Assembly (NCBI RefSeq): GCF_900143645.1
Contig: NZ_FRFD01000003.1
Span: 248,001 to 312,000, forward strand
From: Anaerocolumna xylanovorans DSM 12503
Lineage (GTDB): Bacteria > Bacillota > Clostridia > Lachnospirales > Lachnospiraceae
DNA: 64,000 nt
Direction: 5' to 3'
Position 1 is the first letter of the stretch. Every line of letters starts with the position of its first letter. The position numbers and the translations under genes were made by a program. This document shows, piece after piece, positions 1-8,752 of the stretch. Under the pieces are notes generated by a model. That model searched no databases. It was not told where the DNA came from and worked only from the letters and a program-made list of their open reading frames with translations.

Positions 1-1032
1 CGTTACCTTTCTGATAATGTGCATAAAGAGAGGATGAAGTTTGGCATTTGGATGGAGCCGGAAGCAATGGGTACCATGTCAGAGCTGCGAAAGGAACATC
101 CGGAATGGGAAGCCTTAAGGGATGGGAAGCCCTGCAATAGTCCCTATGTTTGTCTGGGCAATAAGGAGACAGAAGAATGGCTGTTTCAAACCATGACTGC
201 GCTGGTAGAAGACACCGGATGTGATCACATCAAACTGGACTTTAACTTGGATCCGGAGCTTGGATGTAACAGAGAAGACCACGGGCATCAGAAAAACGAT
301 GGATTACAGGTGCATTATGAAGGCTACTACAGGGTACTTAAACGGGTGGGTGAAAGGTTTCCCCATCTGGTAATTGAGAACTGCTCCTCCGGAGGACTTC
401 GCACAGATTATGGAATAATGAAGTGGGCTCATACGGCTTTCTTGAGTGATGTAGATATCAGCTCCCACAGTTTAAACTGTTTTTGGCATTTATCCATGTT
501 CCTTCCTGTAGAAAATATACTGCACTGGATATGGTCAGAAACAAGGGAATATGAAGACGGCACTCATGTGTTTGAAAGTTTTCCTATGGATGAAGATGCG
601 GAAGAATCCCGCATAAAGTATACTCTTCGTGCCGCCATGCTCCATCAGCTTGGGATTTCCAGAGACTTGACAAAGCTTTCTCCCAAATGGAGCCGCCTTA
701 TAAAAAGTGAGCTGGATTTCTATAAGAACTGTATCAGGCCCCTGCTTGGAAAGGGAGATTTCTTCCATGTTCTGCGGACAGAGGATATTTATGCATTTCT
801 TATAAAGGATGAGGAGAAAGGATATCTCTTCCTTTATAACACCGGAAGCACTGTTCATCAGCCAAGCCTGATTATCAGAGGATATGATAATAGCTGCAAG
901 TGCAAGATCGAAAATATAGACACAGGTGTCGGACAGTATTATAGAGGAAAACAGCTGTTAGAGCAGGGATTTCCTGCGGATGCCATAAACGGCGAATCAG
1001 CGGCAATTTATAAAATCATAGAGATGAAATGA
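1..1032 (+). CDS. GH36-family alpha-galactosidase, C-terminal part (5' end outside window)
   Basis: The reading frame is open from the first base, so the gene starts upstream and 343 residues are visible. It resembles GH36 retaining alpha-galactosidases, which release terminal alpha-galactose from raffinose-type sugars. The segment IKLDFNLD carries the expected nucleophile Asp (visible residue 80). The later block ENCSSGGLRTDYG, followed by LSDVD, matches the family's conserved CSSGG region with the acid/base Asp (residue 150). The C-terminal 90 residues look like the family's beta-sandwich. No signal peptide can be judged. It is followed by a LacI-family regulator, which fits a sugar-utilisation locus. 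The exact substrate is not determined. Confidence 0.8.
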   Translation, partial: RYLSDNVHKERMKFGIWMEPEAMGTMSELRKEHPEWEALRDGKPCNSPYVCLGNKETEEWLFQTMTALVEDTGCDHIKLDFNLDPELGCNREDHGHQKNDGLQVHYEGYYRVLKRVGERFPHLVIENCSSGGLRTDYGIMKWAHTAFLSDVDISSHSLNCFWHLSMFLPVENILHWIWSETREYEDGTHVFESFPMDEDAEESRIKYTLRAAMLHQLGISRDLTKLSPKWSRLIKSELDFYKNCIRPLLGKGDFFHVLRTEDIYAFLIKDEEKGYLFLYNTGSTVHQPSLIIRGYDNSCKCKIENIDTGVGQYYRGKQLLEQGFPADAINGESAAIYKIIEMK

Positions 1033-1114
1033 GCTATATGCAAAAGAAAGGTATGATGCCTATTATGAAGAAATACATTACCTGCAGTTATGCAATAATG
1101 CATTTACAAATAAG

Positions 1115-1144
1115 TTGACGAAAATAATTCCCTCGTGTTATAGT
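1115..1144 (+). promoter_or_regulatory. Promoter of the LacI-family gene
   Basis: TTGACG at 1115-1120 and TATAGT at 1139-1144 are separated by 18 bases. The predicted start point lies just before the palindromic operator at 1153-1168, which is a classical place for autorepression. Confidence 0.6.
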
Positions 1145-1152
1145 ATCTAATG

Positions 1153-1168
1153 TCAAAAACGTTTTTGA
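1153..1168. promoter_or_regulatory. Perfect CG-centred palindrome, LacI-type operator
   Basis: TCAAAAACGTTTTTGA is a perfect 16-base palindrome with the central CG typical of LacI/GalR operators. It lies between the -10 box and the ribosome binding site of the LacI-family gene, so autoregulation is likely. A related AACGTT-centred palindrome sits upstream of the large glycosidase gene at 2381-2394. Confidence 0.65.
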
Positions 1169-1182
1169 AAGAGGGCGAGAGA

Positions 1183-2202
1183 ATGAATGTAACAATCAGG
1201 GAAGTAGCAAAAAAAGCCGGGGTATCGGTTGGAACAGTATCCAGAGCATTTAACGGATACTCCGATATCAGTCCCGAGACCAAGGAGCGGATTGTTGAAT
1301 CAGCAAAGCTTTTAGGATATACACCAAATGTAAATGCAAGAAGCCTGTCGGCTAAGGTTGCACCGAATATGGGTATTATTGTTTCAGGTTTAATGGAGAG
1401 TGACGGAAAGGACAATTTCTTTCTGCTGCTATTACAGGGAATCTATCGGTATACCCTTCAAAATGATTTCGAAATTACTTTATATGCGACAGATTCCAAA
1501 AATCAGAATCAAAAGCCATATACGAAATTCTGCATGGAACATAATATATCAGGAACGATTTTAAGCGGAATCACAACCAATGACCCATATTTTCATGAAT
1601 TAGTGAATGGCGGCATGCCTTGCGTATTAATTGATATTCATCTGGAAGGCAAAGGACTGGGCTGTGTATCGATTGATAACTATGCAGCGGCAAAGGAATT
1701 AACGCAGTATTTATTTGACCACAATCACAGGGATATCATGTTGATTGGCGGTAAGAAAAATGCAGCGGTCAATATTGAGCGTGTAGCAAGTGTCTATCAG
1801 GCCTTTCATGAGAATCAGCTGGAGCTGCAAAAGAACAGGGTAATGTATTGTGATTTCAACGAAGAAGTCGCTTATCAAAAGGTAAGCAAATATCTTAAGA
1901 AATATGGGAAATCCCAGATTACAGCTTTCCTTTGCCTTAGTGATATTATGGCACTGGGGGTAATACGGGCAATCAGAGACTGCGGTTATTCCATACCGGA
2001 GGACTTTTCCATTGTAGGTTTTGATGGGATTCCTCTTTGCTCCTATGTTACGCCTAAGCTGACCACGATATACCAGGATATCAATGAGATGGGCTATCAG
2101 AGTGCAAAGCTGCTGCATGAGCTGGTGATGGATGATACGATGTCAAAGAATGTATACGTGCCATATAAGCTTATAGAAGGTGAAAGTGTCAGGACATTAT
2201 AA
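1183..2202 (+). CDS. LacI-family transcriptional regulator
   Basis: This is a 339-residue DNA-binding repressor of sugar metabolism. The N-terminal helix-turn-helix VTIREVAKKAGVSVGTVSRA (residues 2-21) and the hinge that follows are textbook LacI. The rest is a periplasmic-binding-protein-like sensor domain, including the family's FDGIPL segment and a C-terminal ESV end. An ATG at 1150 is in frame, but ATG 1183 is preferred: it follows GAGGGCGAGAGA, and the HTH then begins at residue 2. Starting at 1150 would place the operator inside the coding region. The effector sugar is unknown; the neighbours suggest an alpha-glucan or alpha-galactoside. Confidence 0.93.
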   Translation: MNVTIREVAKKAGVSVGTVSRAFNGYSDISPETKERIVESAKLLGYTPNVNARSLSAKVAPNMGIIVSGLMESDGKDNFFLLLLQGIYRYTLQNDFEITLYATDSKNQNQKPYTKFCMEHNISGTILSGITTNDPYFHELVNGGMPCVLIDIHLEGKGLGCVSIDNYAAAKELTQYLFDHNHRDIMLIGGKKNAAVNIERVASVYQAFHENQLELQKNRVMYCDFNEEVAYQKVSKYLKKYGKSQITAFLCLSDIMALGVIRAIRDCGYSIPEDFSIVGFDGIPLCSYVTPKLTTIYQDINEMGYQSAKLLHELVMDDTMSKNVYVPYKLIEGESVRTL

Positions 2203-2223
2203 TATTCCATATCAATAGGAAAA

Positions 2224-2260
2224 CCATGACTATTTGCCAAGTTATAGCAAATAGTCATGG
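2224..2260. terminator. Stem-loop after the LacI-family gene
   Basis: A perfect 14-base inverted repeat (2224-2237 and 2247-2260) with a 9-base loop lies 21 bases after the stop codon. There is no clear T-run on either side, so it may be a weak terminator or an mRNA-stabilising hairpin. Confidence 0.45.
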
Positions 2261-2321
2261 AAATAGTACAGAAATACTATGATAAAAACGGAAACAATAT
2301 ACATAATATACCAAATAAAGA

Positions 2322-2350
2322 TTGCATGTATAAAAAAACCATGTTAAAAT
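2322..2350 (+). promoter_or_regulatory. Promoter of the GH87-like gene
   Basis: TTGCAT at 2322-2327 and TAAAAT at 2345-2350 are 17 bases apart. This is the best promoter match in the 414-base gap before the secreted glycosidase. It leaves a leader of about 260 bases, which contains the palindrome at 2381-2394. Nothing else was recognised in the gap. Confidence 0.5.
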
Positions 2351-2380
2351 AAGATATGAAGTAAAGGCAGGGCGTATATA

Positions 2381-2394
2381 GTTTAACGTTAAAC
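2381..2394. promoter_or_regulatory. Perfect AACGTT-centred palindrome, second LacI-type operator
   Basis: GTTTAACGTTAAAC is a perfect 14-base palindrome about 30 bases downstream of the -10 box. Its AACGTT core matches the operator before the LacI-family gene, so that regulator may block transcription of the secreted glycosidase here. Confidence 0.5.
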
Positions 2395-2616
2395 CAACAA
2401 AATCACTGCTTTTATGGAATATAAAAGAGCTCTTAAAAATCAGGGGAGGTGAAGGGCCGGGCTCATGCTTATAACGGTTATCCGTTAAGTCTGAAAGGCA
2501 AGAAATTGCGTAAAAGGCAAGCAGGGCCAAAGGGGGAGGTATTGCTGTATCCGGAACGGTGATATTAACCTTTTATTGTCACTTATGGGTTTACAATTAT
2601 GATGTGGAGGGTATCT

Positions 2617-5600
2617 ATGAAAAGTAATCGTAGAAAATTATTAACAGTCCTTACAGCATTGGTGTTAGTAATCTGCCAGGTGTTCGTTTATACACCTGAA
2701 ACTTTTATCAAAGCCGCAGATACAGCCAATCTTGCTTTAGGGAAAACCGTAACGGCCAATAACTATATTCAGAATTATGCTGCTGCCAATGTAAATGACG
2801 GAAATGTAAATACTTATTGGGAAGGGGCGGCAAATTCCTATCCTAACAATCTCACAGCAGATTTAGGAAGCAGCCAGTCCGTTAACAAAATAGTATTAAA
2901 ACTCAATTCTTCCTGGGAAGAAAGATTCCAGACACTTAGCGTTCTTACAAGTAATGACAATACGAACTATACAACTGCCGTTGCACCGGCAGCGTATACC
3001 TTTAGTCCTTCAGCTTCCAATACGGTGACAATTACTTTTAACCAGGTAAGTGCCCGTTATATAAGACTTCAGTTCACGGCCAATACAAAGGCAACAGGCG
3101 GACAGGCAGCTGAATTTGAAATCTACGGAACGGCTGACTCCGGTTCAGGCGGCGGCTCTGGCACGCCGGACCTTGTTGTTACTGACATCAGCTGGAATCC
3201 TGCCAGTCCCGCAGCGGGAAACAGTGTAGTATTTTCTGCAACCGTCAAGAATCAGGGAACAGGCGCTACACAGGCAGGTGTTATTAATGGCGTAAGCTTC
3301 TTTGTAGATGGAACGCAGGTAAGCTGGTCTGATAACAACACCTCCTCCATTGCGGCGGGAGATTCTGTAACTGTTACAGCAACAGGCGGCCCAGGCAGTA
3401 CTGCTTCCTGGAGTGCCGTATCAGGGAGCCATACAGTAAAAGCATGGGTAGATGATGTTAACAGGATCAGTGAATCCAATGAAGATAATAATCAGTACAG
3501 CAAGAGTATTACAGTAACAGACAGCGGTCAGGGCGGCGGCACAGGCGGTACACCGGACCTGATTGTAACGGATATTACCTCTTCTCCTGCTTCACCTTTA
3601 ACAGGCAATACAACAACCTTTTCTGCAGTAGTAAAGAATCAGGGAACAGGTGCAACACCGGCAGGAACAATTATTGGCGTAAGCTTCTTTATTGACGGTA
3701 TTCAGGTAAGCTGGTCCGATAATACAACTACATCTCTGGCAGCAGGAGATTCTGTAACCGTTACAGCAACAGGCGGTCCCGCAGGAACTGCAGCCTGGAT
3801 AGCTGCAACGGGAAGCCATACGGTTAAGGCTTATGTAGATGATGTAAACAGAATAACAGAAACCGACGAAAACAATAACCAATATTCAGAAAACCTCACG
3901 GTAACGACCGCTCCTATGCCTGATATGGTTGTAACAGGGCTCACTATAACTCCCTCTTCTCCTACAGCAGGAGATACCCTTACCTTTAGTGCAGCAGTAA
4001 AGAACCAGGGAAATGCAGCAGGAGTACCGGGCGTATTGGCTATCGGTGTTGACGGAACGACAGTCTATACATCAACGAATAATACAACTCCCTTAAACAC
4101 GGGAGCTGTCACTACCGTTACAGGTACGATAGCAGGTCTTTCGGCGGGTACCCACACCATAACTGCCACAATTGACAACGCAGGTACGACTGCCGAAAGT
4201 AATGAAACCAACAATACATACAGTACAAGCCTTACGGTAAATCCGAAACCGGGAATTGATTTTGCCATCACACAGGTAAGCTATTCTCCTTCCTATGTAA
4301 CAGCAGGCAATGCCGTTACCTTTAATGCAGTAGTGAAGAATCAAGGGACCATGGCAGGCTCTGTTGGAACAGTTGCTTTTCTTGTTGATGGAGTACAGGT
4401 AGCGGCATCAGCAAACAGCACTGCATCGATTGCGGCAGGAAGCACACTTGCCGTTACCGCAGCCATGGCCTGGACAGCAACCGGCGGAACCCATGTAATT
4501 ACTGCTGTTGCAGACAGCCTTAACGCAGTAAGCGAGACGGATGAAACCAATAATACCTTAAATGCCAACCTGACCATAGGAAGCGGCGGAAGAGGTGCAA
4601 CCGTTCCTTATACCAGATATGAATCCGAGGATGCACAGCTTGGAGGAGGAGCCGTACTCCGTACGGCACCTGACTTTAATTACGCATTGATTGCATCAGA
4701 AGCTTCTAATCAGGCTTATGCAGCACTTCCCTCCAATGGTTCTTATGTAGAATGGACCATTAACCAGGGCGGTGCCGGTGTTGATATGAGATTTACCATA
4801 CCGGATACTTCCAACGGTATGGGATTAAACGGTTCTTTGGACTGCTTTGTAAATGGAACGAAGGTTTCTACTATTAATTTGACTTCCTATTATTCCTGGC
4901 AGTATTTTACCGGCGACCAGCCGGCAGATGCACCAAACGGCGGTCAGGCAGCCTTCCGTTTTGATGAAGTACACTGGAAGCTTCCTGCAGCTTTAAAGGC
5001 AGGAGATAAACTTCGTATCCAAAAGACGAACGGAGACAGTGTTGAGTACGGTGTCGACTTTGTAGAAGTTGAACCGGTACCCTCTGCAATTGCACAGCCG
5101 GCTAATTCACTGTCCGTAACCTCTTACGGTGCGGTAGCCAATGACGGTGCCGATGACTTAACGGCTTTTAACGCTTGTGTAAGCGCAGCTGCTTCACAGG
5201 GAAAGACGGTTTATATACCTGCCGGTACCTTTAACCTTGGCGGTATGTGGACAATAACTGCACAGAATATTACCATAACCGGTGCCGGTATGTGGTATAC
5301 GAATTTACAGTTTACTTCTCCTAATGCAGCCAGCGGCGGTATTTCTTTCCGTATCACAGGTACGGTTGACTTTAGTAACGTATATATCAACTCTATGCTA
5401 AGGACCAGATACAATCAGAATGCTATCTATAAATGTTTCATGGATAACTTTGGAACGAACTCCAAAGTACATGATTTCTGGGAGGAGCATTTTGAATGTG
5501 GTTTCTGGGTAGGTGATTATGCCCATACACCTGCAATTGCTGCGGATAATCTTCTTATTGAAAAAGGCAGGGTAAGAAATAACCTGGCTGACGGTGTCAA

Positions 5601-6273
5601 CTTCTGCCAGGGAACAAAGAATTCTACTGTACGTAACTGCAGCGTAAGAAATAACGGTGATGACGGTCTTGCTATGTGGCCGGACAGTACCATGGGCGCA
5701 CCTATGGAGGTCAATAATTCCTTCCTTTATAACACCATTGAAAATAACTGGAGGGCAGCAGGTATTGCAATATTCGGCGGTTCCGGCCATAGGGCACAGT
5801 ATAACTACATTAAGGATTGTTTTATGGGTTCCGGTATCCGTCTAAATACAGTATTCCCGGGATATCATTTTGAAAATAACACAGGTATTGTGTTCTCGGA
5901 TACTACCATAATCAATAGCGGTACCAGTAAGGATTGCTACAATGGCGAAAGAGGAGCCATCGACTTGGAGGCTTCCAATACCAGTATCAAGAATATAACC
6001 TTTGAGAATATTGATATCATAAACAGCCAGAGAGATGCCATCCAGTTTGGTTACGGCGGAGGCTTTAGCAACGTTGTGTTTAAGAATATCAATATCAACG
6101 GAACAGGAAAGGATGCCATCACGACTTCAAGATTCTCCGCACCTCATCTTGGAGAAGCAATTTATACCTATACTTCTAACGGTTCGGCAACCTTTATTAA
6201 CCTGACAACCAGCAATATCGAAGCACCGGAGAAATACCTGATAATGAACGGATTTAACATAACCTTTCAATAA
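2617..6273 (+). CDS. Secreted multidomain GH87-like beta-helix glycosidase
   Basis: This 1218-residue exported protein probably cleaves an alpha-1,3-glucan type polymer. Domains in order: a signal peptide (about residues 1-34, hydrophobic LTVLTALVLVICQVFVY); an F5/8 type C (discoidin) domain (about 38-175); four CARDB-like repeats beginning near 181, 312, 434 and 545, each with a KNQG motif; a CBM6/35-like domain near 662; and a right-handed beta-helix domain from about 830. ADGVNF (Asp992) and GDDGLAMW (Asp1015, Asp1016) have the spacing of the three catalytic Asp residues known for GH87 alpha-1,3-glucanases. ATG 2617 is chosen because GGAGG lies 7 bases upstream; in-frame ATGs at 2599 and 2602 lack this site. 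The exact substrate is inferred. Confidence 0.78.
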   Translation: MKSNRRKLLTVLTALVLVICQVFVYTPETFIKAADTANLALGKTVTANNYIQNYAAANVNDGNVNTYWEGAANSYPNNLTADLGSSQSVNKIVLKLNSSWEERFQTLSVLTSNDNTNYTTAVAPAAYTFSPSASNTVTITFNQVSARYIRLQFTANTKATGGQAAEFEIYGTADSGSGGGSGTPDLVVTDISWNPASPAAGNSVVFSATVKNQGTGATQAGVINGVSFFVDGTQVSWSDNNTSSIAAGDSVTVTATGGPGSTASWSAVSGSHTVKAWVDDVNRISESNEDNNQYSKSITVTDSGQGGGTGGTPDLIVTDITSSPASPLTGNTTTFSAVVKNQGTGATPAGTIIGVSFFIDGIQVSWSDNTTTSLAAGDSVTVTATGGPAGTAAWIAATGSHTVKAYVDDVNRITETDENNNQYSENLTVTTAPMPDMVVTGLTITPSSPTAGDTLTFSAAVKNQGNAAGVPGVLAIGVDGTTVYTSTNNTTPLNTGAVTTVTGTIAGLSAGTHTITATIDNAGTTAESNETNNTYSTSLTVNPKPGIDFAITQVSYSPSYVTAGNAVTFNAVVKNQGTMAGSVGTVAFLVDGVQVAASANSTASIAAGSTLAVTAAMAWTATGGTHVITAVADSLNAVSETDETNNTLNANLTIGSGGRGATVPYTRYESEDAQLGGGAVLRTAPDFNYALIASEASNQAYAALPSNGSYVEWTINQGGAGVDMRFTIPDTSNGMGLNGSLDCFVNGTKVSTINLTSYYSWQYFTGDQPADAPNGGQAAFRFDEVHWKLPAALKAGDKLRIQKTNGDSVEYGVDFVEVEPVPSAIAQPANSLSVTSYGAVANDGADDLTAFNACVSAAASQGKTVYIPAGTFNLGGMWTITAQNITITGAGMWYTNLQFTSPNAASGGISFRITGTVDFSNVYINSMLRTRYNQNAIYKCFMDNFGTNSKVHDFWEEHFECGFWVGDYAHTPAIAADNLLIEKGRVRNNLADGVNFCQGTKNSTVRNCSVRNNGDDGLAMWPDSTMGAPMEVNNSFLYNTIENNWRAAGIAIFGGSGHRAQYNYIKDCFMGSGIRLNTVFPGYHFENNTGIVFSDTTIINSGTSKDCYNGERGAIDLEASNTSIKNITFENIDIINSQRDAIQFGYGGGFSNVVFKNININGTGKDAITTSRFSAPHLGEAIYTYTSNGSATFINLTTSNIEAPEKYLIMNGFNITFQ

Positions 6274-6300
6274 ACAGACAAATTAGAAACTTTATACAAG

Positions 6301-6347
6301 GGGTACTGCAAAACTTGATTGGTTTTGCAGTACCCCTGCTTATTTTT
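6301..6347 (+). terminator. Rho-independent terminator
   Basis: A perfect 14-base stem (6301-6314 and 6322-6335) with a 7-base loop is followed by a T-rich stretch, just after the glycosidase stop codon. Confidence 0.85.
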
Positions 6348-6417
6348 CGTGTTTCTTTTTAATGGATTTGGATTTATAATCAGAATATAATAAGTCAGTT
6401 TATATAGGAGGTATCTG

Positions 6418-7194
6418 ATGAAAAAGGTAAAAAGAATGCCCGTATTATTTGCAGGTCATGGTTCACCCATGAATGCCATTGAAGATAACCGGTTCACAAG
6501 AGGCTGGGAAGAAGCAGCACGTATAATACCCAGACCGAAAGCAATCCTGTCGGTATCTGCCCATTGGTTTGCACCCCAGACGGGGGTTTTTACAGAACAA
6601 AAGCCCAGGCAGATTTATGATATGTATGGATTTCCAAGGAAATTATATGAGTTAAAGTACGAGCCGGAAGGCTCACCGGAACATGCCATGGAGGTGTTAA
6701 GCCTTCTTAAGGAAGAAGCAGTTTCTGATAACCGGTGGGGGATGGATCATGGAACCTGGTCTGTTCTTTGCAAGATGTATCCTATGGCGGATATACCGGT
6801 ATTTCAGTTAAGTATCGACAGTTCAAAGGATGCCCTGTATCACTATGAGTTAGGGAAAAAGCTGGCACCTTTAAGAGAAGAGGGCGTATTAATTCTGGGA
6901 AGCGGAAATGTTGTCCATCACCTTGGCAGGGTCAATTGGGAGATGGAAGAAGAGGGCTATCCCTTTGCAAAAGAATTTGACAGCTATATCAAAGAGTGCC
7001 TGTTAAAAAAGGACATCGACGGAATTATTAATTACAGGAGGTCCAAAGCTTCTCTGGAGGCTTTTCCGACACCCGAACATTTCTACCCGCTTCTTTATGC
7101 CTTAGGGGCAGCAGGGGAGGATTATGAAGCAGAAATATTCAATGAGGCATATGTGCTTGGAGCCCTATCTATGACTAGTTATCTTCTAAATTAA
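6418..7194 (+). CDS. ygiD: LigB-type extradiol ring-cleavage dioxygenase (DODA/YgiD family)
   Basis: This 258-residue protein belongs to the class III extradiol dioxygenases that open catechol rings, the 4,5-DOPA dioxygenase group. FAGHGSPMNAI near residue 12 and SAHWF near 49 supply the metal-binding His residues. DMYGFPRKLYELKY and the later GSGNVVHHLG are strongly conserved family blocks. The length is normal for the family. AGGAGG lies 8 bases before ATG 6418. It stands alone between terminator hairpins and has no obvious pathway partner, so the physiological substrate is unknown. Confidence 0.9.
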   Translation: MKKVKRMPVLFAGHGSPMNAIEDNRFTRGWEEAARIIPRPKAILSVSAHWFAPQTGVFTEQKPRQIYDMYGFPRKLYELKYEPEGSPEHAMEVLSLLKEEAVSDNRWGMDHGTWSVLCKMYPMADIPVFQLSIDSSKDALYHYELGKKLAPLREEGVLILGSGNVVHHLGRVNWEMEEEGYPFAKEFDSYIKECLLKKDIDGIINYRRSKASLEAFPTPEHFYPLLYALGAAGEDYEAEIFNEAYVLGALSMTSYLLN

Positions 7195-7256
7195 AATGAT
7201 AAAGAAAAGCTCTGTTTTGTCCGATACAGTTATCAGAAAGTAAACAGGGTGGGAAC

Positions 7257-7616
7257 ATGATAATAGACATTGAGATAAAAATTGCAGATGATAATGGAAT
7301 TACCTTAAAGCATTATGTTAAACGGCTGGATGACTGTACAGACGGAACTATCCGTCTGGAGGATATCACAGGAACAGGGGAATCTTTTAAGGAATTACTG
7401 GATAAATATTTGTCACACAGCGGAAGAAAAGTGCGGGATAAGCTGCTTCCTTCTGCCAGACAGTATACAGAAAAGCATCGCAATGGGATAACGATAAAGA
7501 GACTGGAGAATAAAAGCAGAGAGCTGATACACCATACCTTGTCACAGGTAGTCTGTAAGTATGAAGCAAATTTTCAGACGTTGGAAGAAGGGGCTGTCCA
7601 CGATGAATGTTCCTGA
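7257..7616 (+). CDS. Hypothetical protein, 119 residues
   Basis: The family is not recognised. The protein is soluble, with alternating charged residues and no membrane segment or signal peptide. The N-terminal third is beta-rich (MIIDIEIKIADDNG) and the rest looks helical and basic. It starts at ATG 7257 behind GGGTGGGA, 62 bases after the dioxygenase gene, and may be cotranscribed with it. No cysteine cluster or catalytic motif is visible. Confidence 0.6.
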   Translation: MIIDIEIKIADDNGITLKHYVKRLDDCTDGTIRLEDITGTGESFKELLDKYLSHSGRKVRDKLLPSARQYTEKHRNGITIKRLENKSRELIHHTLSQVVCKYEANFQTLEEGAVHDECS

Positions 7617-7653
7617 TAAAGATACATACGCAGTATCGCAATTTCTATTAAAA

Positions 7654-7695
7654 CAACTCCTGTAATATCTGCTATAATACCAACATAAGGAGTTG
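7654..7695. promoter_or_regulatory. Inverted repeat around a -10 box before the AraC-type gene
   Basis: CAACTCCT (7654-7661) and AGGAGTTG (7688-7695) flank TATAAT at 7673-7678. The arrangement looks like an operator that straddles the promoter of the AraC-clpP pair. The -35 box is weak, as expected for a promoter under activator control. Confidence 0.4.
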
Positions 7696-7772
7696 CATCC
7701 GGCAAAGTCAGCTATCATAAAATTGAAGGCCGGGTGTGACTGCATAGAAGATATGAAGTGAGGTGAACTGTG

Positions 7773-8165
7773 ATGGAAAAAGGAAATTCCCTAAAGAAAA
7801 TAAAAACCTATATTGACAGCCATCTGCAGGAAGAGTTGGATTTGAATAAGCTTGCAAAGGAAGCGGGATATTCAAAATACCATCTGGAAAGGCTTTTTAC
7901 AAAGCATTATGGCTGTACACTTACAAAGTATATAAGAGAAGAAAGGCTGAAAGCAGCGGCTATACAGCTTGCCTTTACCAATGCCTCTATTTTAGAGATA
8001 GCACTTGGGGCCTGCTATGAATCCCAGCAGGCATTTACATTGGCTTTTAAGAGGCTTTATCAGGTAGCACCCGGAAGCTACCGCAATAATATTAAGAAAG
8101 CATTAAGCTGTGCAAGCTTTGGCACCGTTTTAAGTGCAGGTACGAAAAGGAGGCTGGCAGCATGA
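7773..8165 (+). CDS. AraC-family regulator reduced to its DNA-binding domain
   Basis: This 130-residue protein has the double helix-turn-helix of AraC/XylS regulators and no sensor domain. LDLNKLAKEAGYSKYHLERL is the first HTH; ILEIALGACYESQQAFTLAF with FKRLYQVAPGSYR is the second HTH and family signature. ATG 7773 is preferred; a GTG directly before it (7770) would add one residue. Its stop codon overlaps the clpP start by 4 bases, so the two are translationally coupled. That coupling suggests control of a stress or proteolysis function. The effector, if any, is unknown. Confidence 0.85.
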   Translation: MEKGNSLKKIKTYIDSHLQEELDLNKLAKEAGYSKYHLERLFTKHYGCTLTKYIREERLKAAAIQLAFTNASILEIALGACYESQQAFTLAFKRLYQVAPGSYRNNIKKALSCASFGTVLSAGTKRRLAA

Positions 8166-8752
8166 GTCTGATACCCTATGTAGTCGAGCAGTCAACAAGA
8201 GGAGAGAGAAGCTATGATATCTACTCCAGACTGTTAAAGGATAGAATAATATTCTTAAATGAAGAGGTCACTGATGCCTCTGCAAGCCTTATCGTAGCAC
8301 AGCTGTTATTTTTGGAAGCGGAAGATTCCGGAAAGGATATCCATCTTTATATTAACTGTCCGGGTGGTTCCGTATCAGCAGGATTTGCCATATACGATAC
8401 CATGAAGTTTATCAAATGCGACGTATCTACCATATGTATTGGCATGGCTGCCAGCATGGGAGCTTTTCTGTTAGCCGGAGGAACCAGGGGTAAGCGTTAC
8501 GCCCTTCCCAATGCAGAAATAATGATACATCAGCCTTCCGGCGGCGGTAACGGTACGGCAAGCGATATCAGAATCATAAGTGAGAAAATCCAAAGAACAA
8601 AGAAACGTTTAAACGAAATTCTTTCCCAGAACACGGGAAGAACCATGGAAGAGATTGAAAGGGACACCGACAGGGATAATTTTATGACAGCCAGAGAAGG
8701 AATAGACTACGGCCTCATTGATGATATCATGGAAAGAAAACCTAACAGTTAA
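8162..8752 (+). CDS. clpP: ClpP serine protease subunit
   Basis: This 196-residue ClpP-type subunit forms a barrel with a Clp ATPase to degrade proteins. The catalytic triad is visible at family positions: Ser98 in GMAASMGAF, His123 in MIHQPSGG, and Asp172 in DRDNFMTAREG. The length is typical of mature ClpP. It starts inside the end of the AraC-type gene (ATGA overlap). No clpX lies next to it, so this is probably a second, specialised ClpP copy; whether another exists in the genome cannot be seen here. Its end overlaps the convergent permease gene by 4 bases. Confidence 0.95.
   Translation: MSLIPYVVEQSTRGERSYDIYSRLLKDRIIFLNEEVTDASASLIVAQLLFLEAEDSGKDIHLYINCPGGSVSAGFAIYDTMKFIKCDVSTICIGMAASMGAFLLAGGTRGKRYALPNAEIMIHQPSGGGNGTASDIRIISEKIQRTKKRLNEILSQNTGRTMEEIERDTDRDNFMTAREGIDYGLIDDIMERKPNS

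Noticed and set aside
3252..4577. Several minus-strand frames inside the CARDB region
   Set aside because: They mirror the repetitive Thr/Ala/Val-rich coding sequence and have no start signals.
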